Source: a virus. From it: 62,516 nt of DNA. The notes beneath the pieces were generated by a model, which saw only the letters and a list, made by a program, of their open reading frames with translations, made no database searches and was not told the origin of the DNA. The stretch is taken from positions 1 through 62,516 of IMG/VR virus record IMGVR_UViG_3300023199_000083. One strand, 5' to 3'. This document shows, in pieces, positions 1 to 8,084 of the stretch; positions within the stretch are counted from its first letter, which is position 1; every line of letters begins with the position of its first letter. A program made the translations under genes and the position numbers.

Positions 1-127
1 ACAATCAACCTGTCCGAGTCCAATCTATTCACGCTCAATACAGGGTTGGCGACTGGAACGATAACAGTCACGTTCAACGCTCCGGATGGACCGGCACAGG
101 GTTCAATTGAGGTCGATCACACGGGAA
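1..127. repeat. Left copy of 127-bp terminal direct repeat
   Basis: Bases 1-127 are identical to 62390-62516. The reading frame of the tail-fibre gene continues across the join without a break, so this is best read as the overlap left when a circular sequence was linearised. An exact length of 127 is a common k-mer size in short-read assembly, so I do not read it as a biological terminal repeat. Confidence 0.9.
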
Positions 128-285
128 AAAACCGCGATCTAACATTGGCGGCAGGCACCGGCATTACGGCGATTTTGTGGGTTGATGGTTCCGCGCCTGC
201 TGATTGGTCTACCGAGGGTCACTGGCTGATTCAGTATCGATTCAACGGAACGAATCTGATTTTAGTGGCGGGAGCGGTGGGATGA
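1..285 (+). CDS. Tail fibre protein, C-terminal part (continues from 61223)
   Basis: This is the last 94 codons of a 483-residue protein whose first 389 codons lie at 61223-62389. The frame is open from base 1 to the TGA at 283-285. The segment is a beta-rich C-terminal domain (TVTFNAPDG, then GKNRDLTLAAGTGITAI) of the kind seen at the tips of phage fibres. It is followed 22 bp later by another small beta-rich protein gene. Role as a fibre is inferred from composition, His-containing spacer repeats in the N-terminal part and position; receptor is unknown. Confidence 0.7.
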   Translation, partial: TINLSESNLFTLNTGLATGTITVTFNAPDGPAQGSIEVDHTGKNRDLTLAAGTGITAILWVDGSAPADWSTEGHWLIQYRFNGTNLILVAGAVG

Positions 286-307
286 TAAACAAGAAAGGAA
301 TAATGAC

Positions 308-766
308 ATGAGCACATTAAGACCAAAATTTTCACCACCTGCTGCGCTGACGATTACACTGGCATCGCAGGCATCGCGCACAACCGGAGTCGGGCAGCAA
401 GGTACGATCGTCGACAATACGACAGACCGGTCCGACCTGATTTATTTGATTGCCAAGTTTCGCACCGGCACTAGCCCGACTGCTGATCGGTCGATTTTCA
501 TTTATCTGATCAAAGGCGATGGGACCAGGCGAACGGACGGTGCGGGCGCGACTGATGCGGCGTTTACGCGCGAGAATGCGCGCCTGCTTCGAGTGATCCC
601 GACTGACAACACCAGCGACAAAGATTACGAAGTCGACCTGACGATCGCCAATCCGGGTCGCGAATTGACGGTTGCTGTTGTCCATGACACCGGCGTTGCT
701 TTCAACGCTACAGCGGCAGAGCAGCGAATCCACTGGTACGGTGAGCATATCGAGAGTGTGGCCTGA
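308..766 (+). CDS. Small beta-rich tail-fibre-associated protein
   Basis: 152 residues, ATG preceded by AAAGGAATA. It is rich in Thr, Ser, Ala and Asp with alternating hydrophobic residues (TIVDNTTDRSDLIYLIAKF; ELTVAVVHDTG), and has no signal peptide or membrane segment. Its stop overlaps the next start (TGATG at 764-768), so it is translationally coupled to 766-1194. Position between the fibre gene and a larger adhesin-like protein suggests a virion surface or baseplate component. I do not recognise the family. Confidence 0.6.
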   Translation: MSTLRPKFSPPAALTITLASQASRTTGVGQQGTIVDNTTDRSDLIYLIAKFRTGTSPTADRSIFIYLIKGDGTRRTDGAGATDAAFTRENARLLRVIPTDNTSDKDYEVDLTIANPGRELTVAVVHDTGVAFNATAAEQRIHWYGEHIESVA

Positions 767-1194
767 TGCGACGCGGCATTGACATTACACTTCCGCCCGA
801 TCCGAGCGTCATGGTGCCAAACCCTGACGCGCCGCAGGGGATATGGGATGGCACGGTCGTCGAATGTACTGCACCTGCATCAGATGCGAACGGCTTTTCA
901 CTCCTTGATGTCGTCGAAATCACCGGAACGACGACGTCGACATCTGGCACCGAAGCACACGCGACCGCAAGCGACATCAATCAAGTGTCGTATTTCGACG
1001 GCGGCACGATCGCGACCGCGACCGCAACGGCAGACGAAAACGAATTCAATGCGGGCAAGTTCCAGATCAGCAGATCGACGACAAGTCAGCTTGCATGGAA
1101 TCGACTATTCGGCGGCGGCGCTCCAGCATCGCCGGCCGGACATCAGACGAACCTGAAATCCGAACTTGCTTTGGAAATGGTACAGGCGCCCTAA
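766..1194 (+). CDS. Hypothetical tail/adhesion protein
   Basis: 142 residues, start overlapping the upstream stop and stop overlapping the downstream start (TAATG at 1192-1196). The middle is Thr/Ala-rich with little charge (TATATADENEFNAG), consistent with an extended structural protein. No catalytic motif is visible. An overlapping + ORF in another frame at 779-1156 looks like a shadow because of its Arg/Gln-rich composition. Probably part of the fibre/adhesin operon; specific function unknown. Confidence 0.5.
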   Translation: MRRGIDITLPPDPSVMVPNPDAPQGIWDGTVVECTAPASDANGFSLLDVVEITGTTTSTSGTEAHATASDINQVSYFDGGTIATATATADENEFNAGKFQISRSTTSQLAWNRLFGGGAPASPAGHQTNLKSELALEMVQAP

Positions 1195-2612
1195 TGGCTG
1201 CACGCTACTGGATAGAGGGAACTTCTGGCAACTGGGACGACACGGCCAATTGGTCGACATCGTCCGGTGGCTCTGGCGGTGCGTCTGTACCGGGGGCCAG
1301 TGACGATGTCACGTTTGATGGGAACGGAGTAGGAGACTGTACCTGCGACGTTGCAATCAATATCAATTCGTTGACGGTTGAGGCGGCCTATACGGGGATC
1401 TTTGATTTGGCCGACAGCGGCTATTCCCATTCCATCACTAATGATGTTTTCGCAGCAAATACGACCGGAAAATTTGACTGGGGTGATGCAACAACAACGA
1501 TTGGCGGCAACCTTGATACCGAAGCAGCAGTTATCACCAAGACAGGTGGGAATTTAATTGTTCTGACAGGAACCGGTAAGACATTTTCAGCCGGTAATAG
1601 TAGTAGCGATGCTTACAACGTTCGTATCGAAGGATCGATTACATCAGTAGGGACACTGAATCGTATTCGAACGATTGACTTGACCATCGCATCAGGTGGC
1701 ACGCTGACATTGAATCAAGACATCATGCCGACCGACGGCACGCTGACAGTGGAAGGAACGCTTGACCTTGAAACTGAAAGTATTGCTCCCCTGAATGGAA
1801 CCTACATCGCATCAACGGGGGTCGTAACAGGTTCTAATGGCGCATTCGTTAGAAGGGATATCACTATAGAGTCGGGTGCGACTATAAACTGCGGCGCTCT
1901 TGAATTCAGACAGTTCGGAGGACGAGGGCAACTATGCGAAGCCACAGGGGGTACGGTCACTTTCAATGTTGCTACAGAGTTCAGAATCGATGACGACGAT
2001 ATCGAATTCAAAGGCGATTTCATTTTCGATTGTCAATGTGACTTTGAGCACGATGGAACTACAGCGGTTGATAATTCAACGTACAACCCGAACATGACGT
2101 TCAAGAATGATATACCTCTTGGCCCCACTGAATGGCGGAAAGGTACGGGACTAATTACCTTTTCGGGCACCGCAGATCAGTCAGTCAATTTCGCCGGGGA
2201 AGCCACTGAAGATTGGGACATCGACAAGACAGCTGGAACTGTAACACTGAGTGGCGATGTCGAAGTTGATTCGCTAACGCTCACGCAGGGCGGACTGGAC
2301 ATCAATTCCAACACGTTGACGATCACCGGGGCGCTATCAGCGCCGGGCACGAACGCGACAACAGTCGATGATAGCACGGGCGGCGGGTTGATCGACGCAC
2401 AAGGGGCGTTTGATGTCGACAACGTGACGTGGACCGATGCCGACGTAGATGCAGCTGATTCCCCTCCGATCGCTTCGAATAGCACGATTTCGAATTCAGA
2501 CGCATCGGGCGGCAACACGATCGACGCGACGGACAACTGCGTTGACAACGGCGGGAACGTGAACTGGGGCTTTATCGCCGCAGGTCGCAGACTATTTTTA
2601 CCTCCGATGTAA
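1194..2612 (+). CDS. Adhesin-like beta-solenoid protein
   Basis: 472 residues; I chose the ATG in the TAATG overlap at 1194 rather than an upstream in-frame codon. The N-terminus (ARYWIEGTSGNWDDTANWS, then PGASDDVTFDG) matches a motif repeatedly seen at the start of phage and bacterial beta-solenoid surface proteins. The remainder consists of imperfect repeats of the type GTLTVEGTLDLET that predict a right-handed beta-helix. It probably forms a spike or fibre shaft that contacts the host surface. Cell-surface substrate and any enzymatic activity cannot be seen. Confidence 0.6.
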   Translation: MAARYWIEGTSGNWDDTANWSTSSGGSGGASVPGASDDVTFDGNGVGDCTCDVAININSLTVEAAYTGIFDLADSGYSHSITNDVFAANTTGKFDWGDATTTIGGNLDTEAAVITKTGGNLIVLTGTGKTFSAGNSSSDAYNVRIEGSITSVGTLNRIRTIDLTIASGGTLTLNQDIMPTDGTLTVEGTLDLETESIAPLNGTYIASTGVVTGSNGAFVRRDITIESGATINCGALEFRQFGGRGQLCEATGGTVTFNVATEFRIDDDDIEFKGDFIFDCQCDFEHDGTTAVDNSTYNPNMTFKNDIPLGPTEWRKGTGLITFSGTADQSVNFAGEATEDWDIDKTAGTVTLSGDVEVDSLTLTQGGLDINSNTLTITGALSAPGTNATTVDDSTGGGLIDAQGAFDVDNVTWTDADVDAADSPPIASNSTISNSDASGGNTIDATDNCVDNGGNVNWGFIAAGRRLFLPPM

Positions 2613-2640
2613 GAATGGCTCAATCATCCAGGGAAAGGAC

Positions 2641-2952
2641 GGAGCAACTTGGGGGCGTGACATTTACGCTAGGAGAGGAAATGGGCTGACAGTTAACCAA
2701 ATTACCGCCGTGGTTCATGGGGCAAATGGATCGAATATTGGCTATGTATCTGGCACGGGGGCTGAAATTACTGACAATCATTTTACCAGTAACATTACAG
2801 CGATTACCTCGCGAGATCAAAAACACGGCTCAATGATCGGTAATAGTGTGATTGGCGTGATTTCTGGTAATACGTTGTTGAACGGGCCTGTCATGGGTAT
2901 CGGTGTGTCACACCAGAGCGCGCGTCACATACATGGCAATGCGATCGTTTGA
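2641..2952 (+). pseudogene. Start-less beta-helix fragment
   Basis: The frame read from about 2611 to the TGA ending at 2952 gives a typical parallel beta-helix series (NGSNIGYVSGTGAEITDNH, NSVIGVISGNTLLNG, QSARHIHGNAIV), as in tailspikes and pectate-lyase-like proteins. No ATG and no Shine-Dalgarno lies in a sensible position; the first plausible start is GTG at 2710. It directly follows the complete gene at 1194-2612. I read it as the remnant of a replaced tailspike domain, or as an 80-residue peptide from GTG. Confidence 0.45.
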
Positions 2953-3180
2953 AGAACCGCTATACAAACGGCTTTGGCATTGATGCCAGCGGTGGCGAGG
3001 CGGCGAGATCACACACGTGGACCCGGAGCGCTTGCCGTTTGCGTGGTGTTGTTTCGAGGGGTGACCGAGTCGCGACGGAAGTTGAGTATTTGGCGGCGAG
3101 TGAGTCTTGATTGGCACCTCCCCGTATTCTATGGTACAATTCCACAAGTCATTTCAGCCACTTCACACAAAGGAGCATTT
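2953..3180. other. Intergenic region before the packaging operon
   Basis: 228 bp with no convincing ORF. Its right half holds the promoter at 3111-3140 and the Shine-Dalgarno (AAAGGAG) of the gene at 3181. Nothing else is recognised. Confidence 0.5.
3111..3140 (+). promoter_or_regulatory. Putative late promoter, extended -10
   Basis: TTGGCA at 3111-3116, 18 bp spacer, TACAAT at 3135-3140 preceded by TGG (extended -10). The same TG-N-TACAATTC core occurs at 57075-57086 upstream of the lysis/fibre module. The transcript would begin about 35 bp before the ATG at 3181. Confidence 0.5.
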
Positions 3181-4176
3181 ATGGCGACGCAAGCACCAGC
3201 ACAGAGTCCCACGGCCGAGACGCAGCGGAAGGCGGCGAGCCCTTGGAACCCGGTCGACACCCAGCACTACGCGCTGATGGGCCGAGCGCGTGAGTTTATC
3301 GCGATCTACCACACGTGGGCCAACTCCGATGACGAGTCGAGCGTGCCCCCGGCCCGGTTCTGGGAGCGGCTGGAATCGTTTCTGGCCGTCTACGATGCTG
3401 GACCGTGCCCGCCTCTGTTCGTCGGCGCTATCGAGACGGCAATCGCTCGTCTCCGGCTCCGGCTACAGGAATTCGACCAGTCGGAAGTCGTTATCCCCGG
3501 CGCTCAGTTTCACGACGCAATGATGGGGCTGGAACGAGAGTTGGACAAGTTCGAGCGGCGGTTGCAGTCGCCTGTCTGGGTCGAACCGATCCAGCAAGTG
3601 CTCAACAGCGATTCCTGCCCGTCAGATACTCAGATAGCGAAAATGTATTCGCTGATCGACCCGAACACTGGGCATCCCCAGGTGCATTTGGTGCAGCAAG
3701 AGCGAGCACAGCCGGGTTCGATCATCGCCGCGGACTGGCTTCATCCTCGCGAGCGAGCGCGACGCGAGCAGTTCCAGGCGTGGGAAGATGGCCGGCAGCT
3801 GTTCGAGAAGGCGGACCCGGAGCAGAACATCGTCAAGTCGCAGCGCGCCCCCGCTCCCGAATCGTGGGCGGAACTGTACTGGACCGGTGTCGACCTTCCA
3901 CAAGCAGCCAAGATGAAGCAAGTCACACTCGAGGAAGCCGAGCAGAAGTACAAAGAAGTCGCGGCCAAGCCTCGGGAAGAGTCTGGCGTGGACTACGAAC
4001 AACCGGCGGTGTCGCTCCCGTCCCACAACCAGTACCGGAAGTATTCGACTGGACAGCTTCGACTCGCCTGTCAGCAGCGGGGGATTATGGCCCAGCCGTC
4101 GGACAAGGACGCGCTGATGGTCGAGAAACTGCGCCAATTCGATAAGCACCAAAAAGACAAGAAAGCGAGCGAATAG
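3181..4176 (+). CDS. Hypothetical protein, first gene of packaging operon
   Basis: 331 residues from the ATG at 3181, which has a good Shine-Dalgarno (AAAGGAG) and follows a promoter; an upstream extension to 2974 lacks both. It is highly charged and helical with no membrane segment. Residues about 293-325 (TGQLRLACQQRGI, then DALMVEKLRQFD) resemble a SAP-type DNA-binding helix pair. Adjacent to the terminase genes, so a role in packaging or DNA handling is plausible, but this is inference. Confidence 0.6.
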   Translation: MATQAPAQSPTAETQRKAASPWNPVDTQHYALMGRAREFIAIYHTWANSDDESSVPPARFWERLESFLAVYDAGPCPPLFVGAIETAIARLRLRLQEFDQSEVVIPGAQFHDAMMGLERELDKFERRLQSPVWVEPIQQVLNSDSCPSDTQIAKMYSLIDPNTGHPQVHLVQQERAQPGSIIAADWLHPRERARREQFQAWEDGRQLFEKADPEQNIVKSQRAPAPESWAELYWTGVDLPQAAKMKQVTLEEAEQKYKEVAAKPREESGVDYEQPAVSLPSHNQYRKYSTGQLRLACQQRGIMAQPSDKDALMVEKLRQFDKHQKDKKASE

Positions 4177-4179
4177 CCC

Positions 4180-4482
4180 ATGAATATGCCACAATACACG
4201 CTCGACAGCACGGAGCGGCGGCCCGGCTCGCACGTGACAATCAGCAACGGCAAGTCGGAACGGGTCGGAACTTTGCTCGGGGCCATCGACGATGACCGGT
4301 TCCTGGTCAAAGCGTACAATCAGTACTACATTGCTTACAACCCCAACTCCGACCAGTTGTGGCAGTCGAACTTAAAAGAAGAAAATGTCGACGCAGAAAC
4401 AGCCAAGCAACTCGAACAGCAAGCAGCAGCCAGCGCTGCCGGCGAAGACGCGCCCATCCCACAAGGCTATCGCCCCTTTTAG
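4180..4482 (+). CDS. Hypothetical small protein upstream of terminase
   Basis: 100 residues; ATG at 4180 or 4186. Begins with a short beta-rich part containing SNGKSERVGTLLGAIDD and YNQYYIAYNP and ends with an Ala/Gln/Glu helix. It starts three bases after the preceding stop and its end overlaps the terminase small-subunit ORF by about 98 nt. Function unknown. Confidence 0.5.
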   Translation: MNMPQYTLDSTERRPGSHVTISNGKSERVGTLLGAIDDDRFLVKAYNQYYIAYNPNSDQLWQSNLKEENVDAETAKQLEQQAAASAAGEDAPIPQGYRPF

Positions 4483-4978
4483 GAAGAACAAGAAGAAGCA
4501 GAAGCGGTTCCTCGGCGTGTTGTCGGAGGTCGGCAGTATCCGGGAGGCGGCGAAGCAGGCCGGGGTGAGCATCCAGACCATTTACCGATATCGCGCATCG
4601 GACCCGGTGTTTGCCATGGAGCTGGAGCAGGCTCGACAGCAGGGCATTGACCGCGCGCTAGACGTGGCGATCGAGTGGGGCACGTCCGGGCTTCCGCGCG
4701 AGGTCGTGGGCAAGGACGGCGAGACGTACACAATCAACGACCGATCCGAGCAGATGCTGAAGGCGGTCTTGGCTCTGCATCCGGACATACAGCGAGCACG
4801 CAAGGCGGAGGCACAGGCCCGCGCCACGCTCCAGAATGTGGACGTGCATTTGCGGCTGGGGCAGGGCACGAGCGAGTCCATGTACTCGGGGCTGCTTCAG
4901 CATATCGACCAGCATGTGGCTCGGTTGCCGGAACAGAAACAACATCCCGAACGGGGTGAAGAGGCGGACGATTCTTAA
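4385..4978 (+). CDS. terS: Terminase small subunit
   Basis: 197 residues. After a basic linker, residues about 40-75 form a helix-turn-helix (SEVGSIREAAKQAGVSIQTI, then YRYRASDPVFA) of the kind found in small terminases that recognise the phage packaging site. A long alpha-helical stretch follows, fitting the oligomerisation domain. It lies 135 bp before the large subunit on the same strand. The start at 4385 overlaps the previous gene; a later start is possible. Confidence 0.75.
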   Translation: MSTQKQPSNSNSKQQPALPAKTRPSHKAIAPFRKNKKKQKRFLGVLSEVGSIREAAKQAGVSIQTIYRYRASDPVFAMELEQARQQGIDRALDVAIEWGTSGLPREVVGKDGETYTINDRSEQMLKAVLALHPDIQRARKAEAQARATLQNVDVHLRLGQGTSESMYSGLLQHIDQHVARLPEQKQHPERGEEADDS

Positions 4979-5110
4979 CCAACACGAAAGGGCACGTTGT
5001 CTATCGCGACCAGGAGCGGTGGGCCGGCAAGTAGTGGACCCTGAACTACATCCCGAAAGAACTCTTGGGCTTGATCCGCCAGCTTCCAGACGACCCGAAC
5101 GAGGCTAAGT
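4979..5110 (+). other. Protein-like open frame interrupted by an amber codon
   Basis: Between the terminase genes one frame reads NTKGHVVYRDQERWAGK, TAG, then WTLNYIPKELLGLIRQLPDD to a stop at 5135. Codon choice looks like real coding sequence but there is no start codon. It may be a decayed small gene, or evidence that the annotated terminase start or this stretch contains an error. Confidence 0.3.
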
Positions 5111-5113
5111 TAC

Positions 5114-7123
5114 TTGATCCAATCCGCGCCTAGTGACGATCTCAAATTGTGGCTCCAACAGGTGGCACAGACCAGCGACTGGCGCGGACGCCGGTCTTGC
5201 CGCCGAGCTATGTACCGGCGCCCGGACCTGCTCGAAGAACTGAAGCAGCTCGACAACCAAGAGCTGAACTATCTGGTCTACCGGCTCTATCACCACCCAT
5301 TCGACTCGTTCGAGCCACGGTCAGACGATCCGATCAACGGAGACGAACAGGAGTCGTTCTTCGATTCGAATAAGTTCATCACCGTTGCACTTGGCGGGAA
5401 CGGGTGCTTGGGGGCGGAGCAGGAGATATACGATCCCTCGACCAACACCAGTACGCCAATAGGCGAGATTGCCAAGCCGTTCCATGTAACAAGCTACAGC
5501 GGACGCGAGTTCAGGACTTCTCCGGCGTTGGCTCCGTGGGTGAAAGGTGTAGACCGACTGTACCGCGTTCATCTAAGCAACGGTTTTTCATTTGTTTCAA
5601 CGCTTGGGCACCGTGTACTGGGCTCGGACGGTGAATATTACACTGTCGAAACAGCTCACCGGCGCAAGATCGACCTGCAATACACGCCTTTGTCCCAGAT
5701 GCTTTGCACTGTCGACCGGCTTGAATACCTGCGTACAGACGAGTTCTACGATTTTCACGTACCCGGCGACAATAACTACGCACTGGCCGGGGCCGTTCAC
5801 CACAACAGCGGCAAAACTTACGTCGCGGCCCAGAAGGTGGTCGAGTTCCTGAGAACGACTCCGCCCCCTAAGCCGGACACTCCGTTCTGGGTCATCGGCG
5901 ACACTTACGACGAATCTTGTGGATCGTGCTGGCACCAGAAACTGCGCGAGATCATACCCCACGAATGGCTCGAACCGGACCGCATCACGTGGCTCAACCA
6001 GAAACGACATTGGCCCTACTCCGTACCGCTGATGCCCCAGGAGCCGAACTCGCCCAACAATTGGGTCCTGGAGTTCAAGAGCTACGAACAGGGCCGCCAT
6101 CGGATGCAGTCGATCGCTATTGGCGGGGCCTGGTTCACGGAACAGTTTCCGTGGGACCTGTTCGAGGAAGTCTTGCGCGGGTGCCGTGAATGGTCCTTCC
6201 CCGGCAGCGTGATCCTTGAGCAAACGCCGGTCGACCCCGAAAAGTCCGTCCGGCTCCAAGAGGTTTACCAAGCCTGGTGCGCTGGCGACGATCGGTACAA
6301 ATCGTGGGCGTTTCACCATTTCAACACGCAGTCGGCACTGGACACCGGGCACGTAACCGACGAATGGTTCCAATCGTTCTACGGAGCCGTTTCGGACGAA
6401 ATGCGCGAGACTCGGCTACGAGGCATATTCGCCACGTATGAAGGCGTCATTTACCAAGCGTTTCGGCCAGCCCTGCACCTGGTCGATCACCTGGAGATTC
6501 CCCCGTATTGCTTCCAGTTCCGCACGATCGACTGGGGCAGCAGCGAAGAGCACCCGTTTCGATGCCTGTGGGCCGCTCGCGACTCGCTCGGGGACTGGTA
6601 CGTTTACGATGAGTACCATTCGAGCGATCAGCGCTTGCTTTGGGCCGACCACATCCGCGCCATCAAGGACCGCCACGACTGGGACCAGAACTCGCCCTAC
6701 TACCTGAACACCTACGCCGACCCGTCACGCCCGGACCTGATCCGCGAATTCAGCAACGGCGGGATACCGATCACGGCGGCCAACAACGCGGTTTATGACG
6801 GCATCGAATCGGTGCGGCGTGCATTGGCGATTCGGCCTGCCACCGGCGCACCGGGCCTGGTCATCGATCGCGTGCGGTGCCCGTACTTGGCGCGGGAAAT
6901 TCAAACGTACCGCTGGATGCACTCGACCGGAAAAGGAGTCAATCCCGTCGACGCGCGTCCGATCCCGCTCAAGAGGAACGATCACAGTGCGGACGCGCTT
7001 CGGTACCTGATCCATTCGGCGACTGCGGGGCTTGGCGCGAAGGTGCATACGATGCTGGTCCGCCGAGCCGGGAACTCAGTTCGATACCAGCGCGACGACG
7101 ATTTACGACACGGACGACGATAA
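5114..7123 (+). CDS. terL: Terminase large subunit with mini-intein in Walker A
   Basis: 669 residues from TTG 5114; removing the intein (residues 98-231) leaves 535, a normal large-terminase length. The ATP-binding loop is GGNG before the intein and SGKT after it. The Walker B region reads AWFTEQ, so the usual Asp before Glu appears to be Thr. The nuclease half has the RNase H-type acidic series IDWGSS, YADPSRPD and NDHSADALRY. It packages DNA into proheads as an ATP motor and cuts it. Overlaps the next gene (TAATG). The first codon is uncertain; ATG 5210 is an alternative. Confidence 0.9.
   Translation: MIQSAPSDDLKLWLQQVAQTSDWRGRRSCRRAMYRRPDLLEELKQLDNQELNYLVYRLYHHPFDSFEPRSDDPINGDEQESFFDSNKFITVALGGNGCLGAEQEIYDPSTNTSTPIGEIAKPFHVTSYSGREFRTSPALAPWVKGVDRLYRVHLSNGFSFVSTLGHRVLGSDGEYYTVETAHRRKIDLQYTPLSQMLCTVDRLEYLRTDEFYDFHVPGDNNYALAGAVHHNSGKTYVAAQKVVEFLRTTPPPKPDTPFWVIGDTYDESCGSCWHQKLREIIPHEWLEPDRITWLNQKRHWPYSVPLMPQEPNSPNNWVLEFKSYEQGRHRMQSIAIGGAWFTEQFPWDLFEEVLRGCREWSFPGSVILEQTPVDPEKSVRLQEVYQAWCAGDDRYKSWAFHHFNTQSALDTGHVTDEWFQSFYGAVSDEMRETRLRGIFATYEGVIYQAFRPALHLVDHLEIPPYCFQFRTIDWGSSEEHPFRCLWAARDSLGDWYVYDEYHSSDQRLLWADHIRAIKDRHDWDQNSPYYLNTYADPSRPDLIREFSNGGIPITAANNAVYDGIESVRRALAIRPATGAPGLVIDRVRCPYLAREIQTYRWMHSTGKGVNPVDARPIPLKRNDHSADALRYLIHSATAGLGAKVHTMLVRRAGNSVRYQRDDDLRHGRR
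5405..5806 (+). other. Class 1 mini-intein in terminase
   Basis: 134 residues inserted exactly between Gly97 and Ser232 of the P-loop. It starts with Cys1 (CLGAEQEIYD), has block B TLGH, block F EFYDFHVPGDNNYALAG and block G VHHN followed by Ser+1, so every splicing residue is present. There is no LAGLIDADG or other endonuclease domain, which makes it a minimal self-splicing element that cannot home on its own. Confidence 0.92.
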
Positions 7124-7377
7124 TGGCCGAGCATTGCCTGACATGCCTGCACATGATCGAGCGCGGACCCAATACCATCCCGCTCTGCAACCAGTGCTGG
7201 GTCGAGTTCAACAAGCTACCGCTCTCCAAGCGGATTCGGATCGGGGCACAGCTCAGCGACACGATGGCGAAGCAGGACGCGGCGCGTGTGGCAAGCGAGT
7301 TCATTGCCGAGATCAAGCAGATGTCGGAACTGGCGCGGGCCAGTCGCGACATGCGAGGCTGGTTCGGGCAGAATTAG
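7123..7377 (+). CDS. Small zinc-binding-like protein
   Basis: 84 residues, coupled to the terminase by a TAATG overlap. CLTC near the N-terminus and CNQC about 15 residues later form a likely treble-clef or zinc-ribbon knuckle, followed by a helical region ending MRGWFGQN. Last gene of the + strand packaging unit; its stop overlaps the stop of the convergent glycosyltransferase gene. Function unknown. Confidence 0.55.
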   Translation: MAEHCLTCLHMIERGPNTIPLCNQCWVEFNKLPLSKRIRIGAQLSDTMAKQDAARVASEFIAEIKQMSELARASRDMRGWFGQN

Positions 7378-8084
7378 CGATCTAAAGAAAGTTTAACCCA
7401 GTCCCGATCCCATCTCGCTTCCAGTTTGTCCACATGCCGCGCAGGCTTGGACGCCAGATTGTCGAACGACTGCCCCCGTGCCGACAAGTGCCACGCATTC
7501 GGCCGATACTGCCACCGATAAATGTAGCTCGGCGGCGCGCCGTCTTGCAACGGGTCGCCTTTCCGCATCTTGGCCTGCTCGAACCGCTTTCGCAACCCCT
7601 GGTCCTGCCCGGACTGAATCCATGGATAGCCGTTGACTGCCGCAAATGCCGACCGAGTGAACGCCCACGACCCGTGAAACAGAGCCGAATTGCTCTTGGC
7701 GAACATCGGACGCGATCGCTTTTGGAACAGGATGCGGCTCGGTATCGCGTAATCGTGCCCGGCCCGGATCGACTCTACGCACTCCGACACGTGATGCGGC
7801 AAGTAAATATCGTCATCGTCCCACACGCAATACACGTCCGCGTCCGGGGCGGCCAGTGCTGCCGTGGCGTTACGCTTCTCTCCTACGGTACGGAACCGGC
7901 GATGGCTAACAACCAGCCGCACGCCGCGATTATGGTAATGTTCCAGCGCATCGGGTCCGTACTGGCCCGCATCGTCCAGCACAATCAGCTCCCGCTTCGG
8001 ATAGTCCTGGCGCAAGTAGGACTCGATCGCCTCAGCCAAGAACTCCGGTCGTTTGTAGGTACAGCAGATGCAAGCTACCTTCAT
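7374..8084 (-). CDS. GT-A family 2-like glycosyltransferase
   Basis: 236 residues from the ATG at 8084 that overlaps the upstream stop (TAATG). The N-terminus ACICCTYKRPEFLAEAIES, followed by ELIVLDDAG, is the nucleotide-sugar binding fold of GT2 enzymes, and VWDDDD supplies the metal-binding DXD motif. The C-terminal half (NGYPWIQSGQDQGLRKRF) resembles acceptor-side motifs of this class. Last gene of the glycosylation cluster. Sugar and acceptor are unknown. Confidence 0.8.
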   Translation of the reverse strand: MKVACICCTYKRPEFLAEAIESYLRQDYPKRELIVLDDAGQYGPDALEHYHNRGVRLVVSHRRFRTVGEKRNATAALAAPDADVYCVWDDDDIYLPHHVSECVESIRAGHDYAIPSRILFQKRSRPMFAKSNSALFHGSWAFTRSAFAAVNGYPWIQSGQDQGLRKRFEQAKMRKGDPLQDGAPPSYIYRWQYRPNAWHLSARGQSFDNLASKPARHVDKLEARWDRDWVKLSLDR

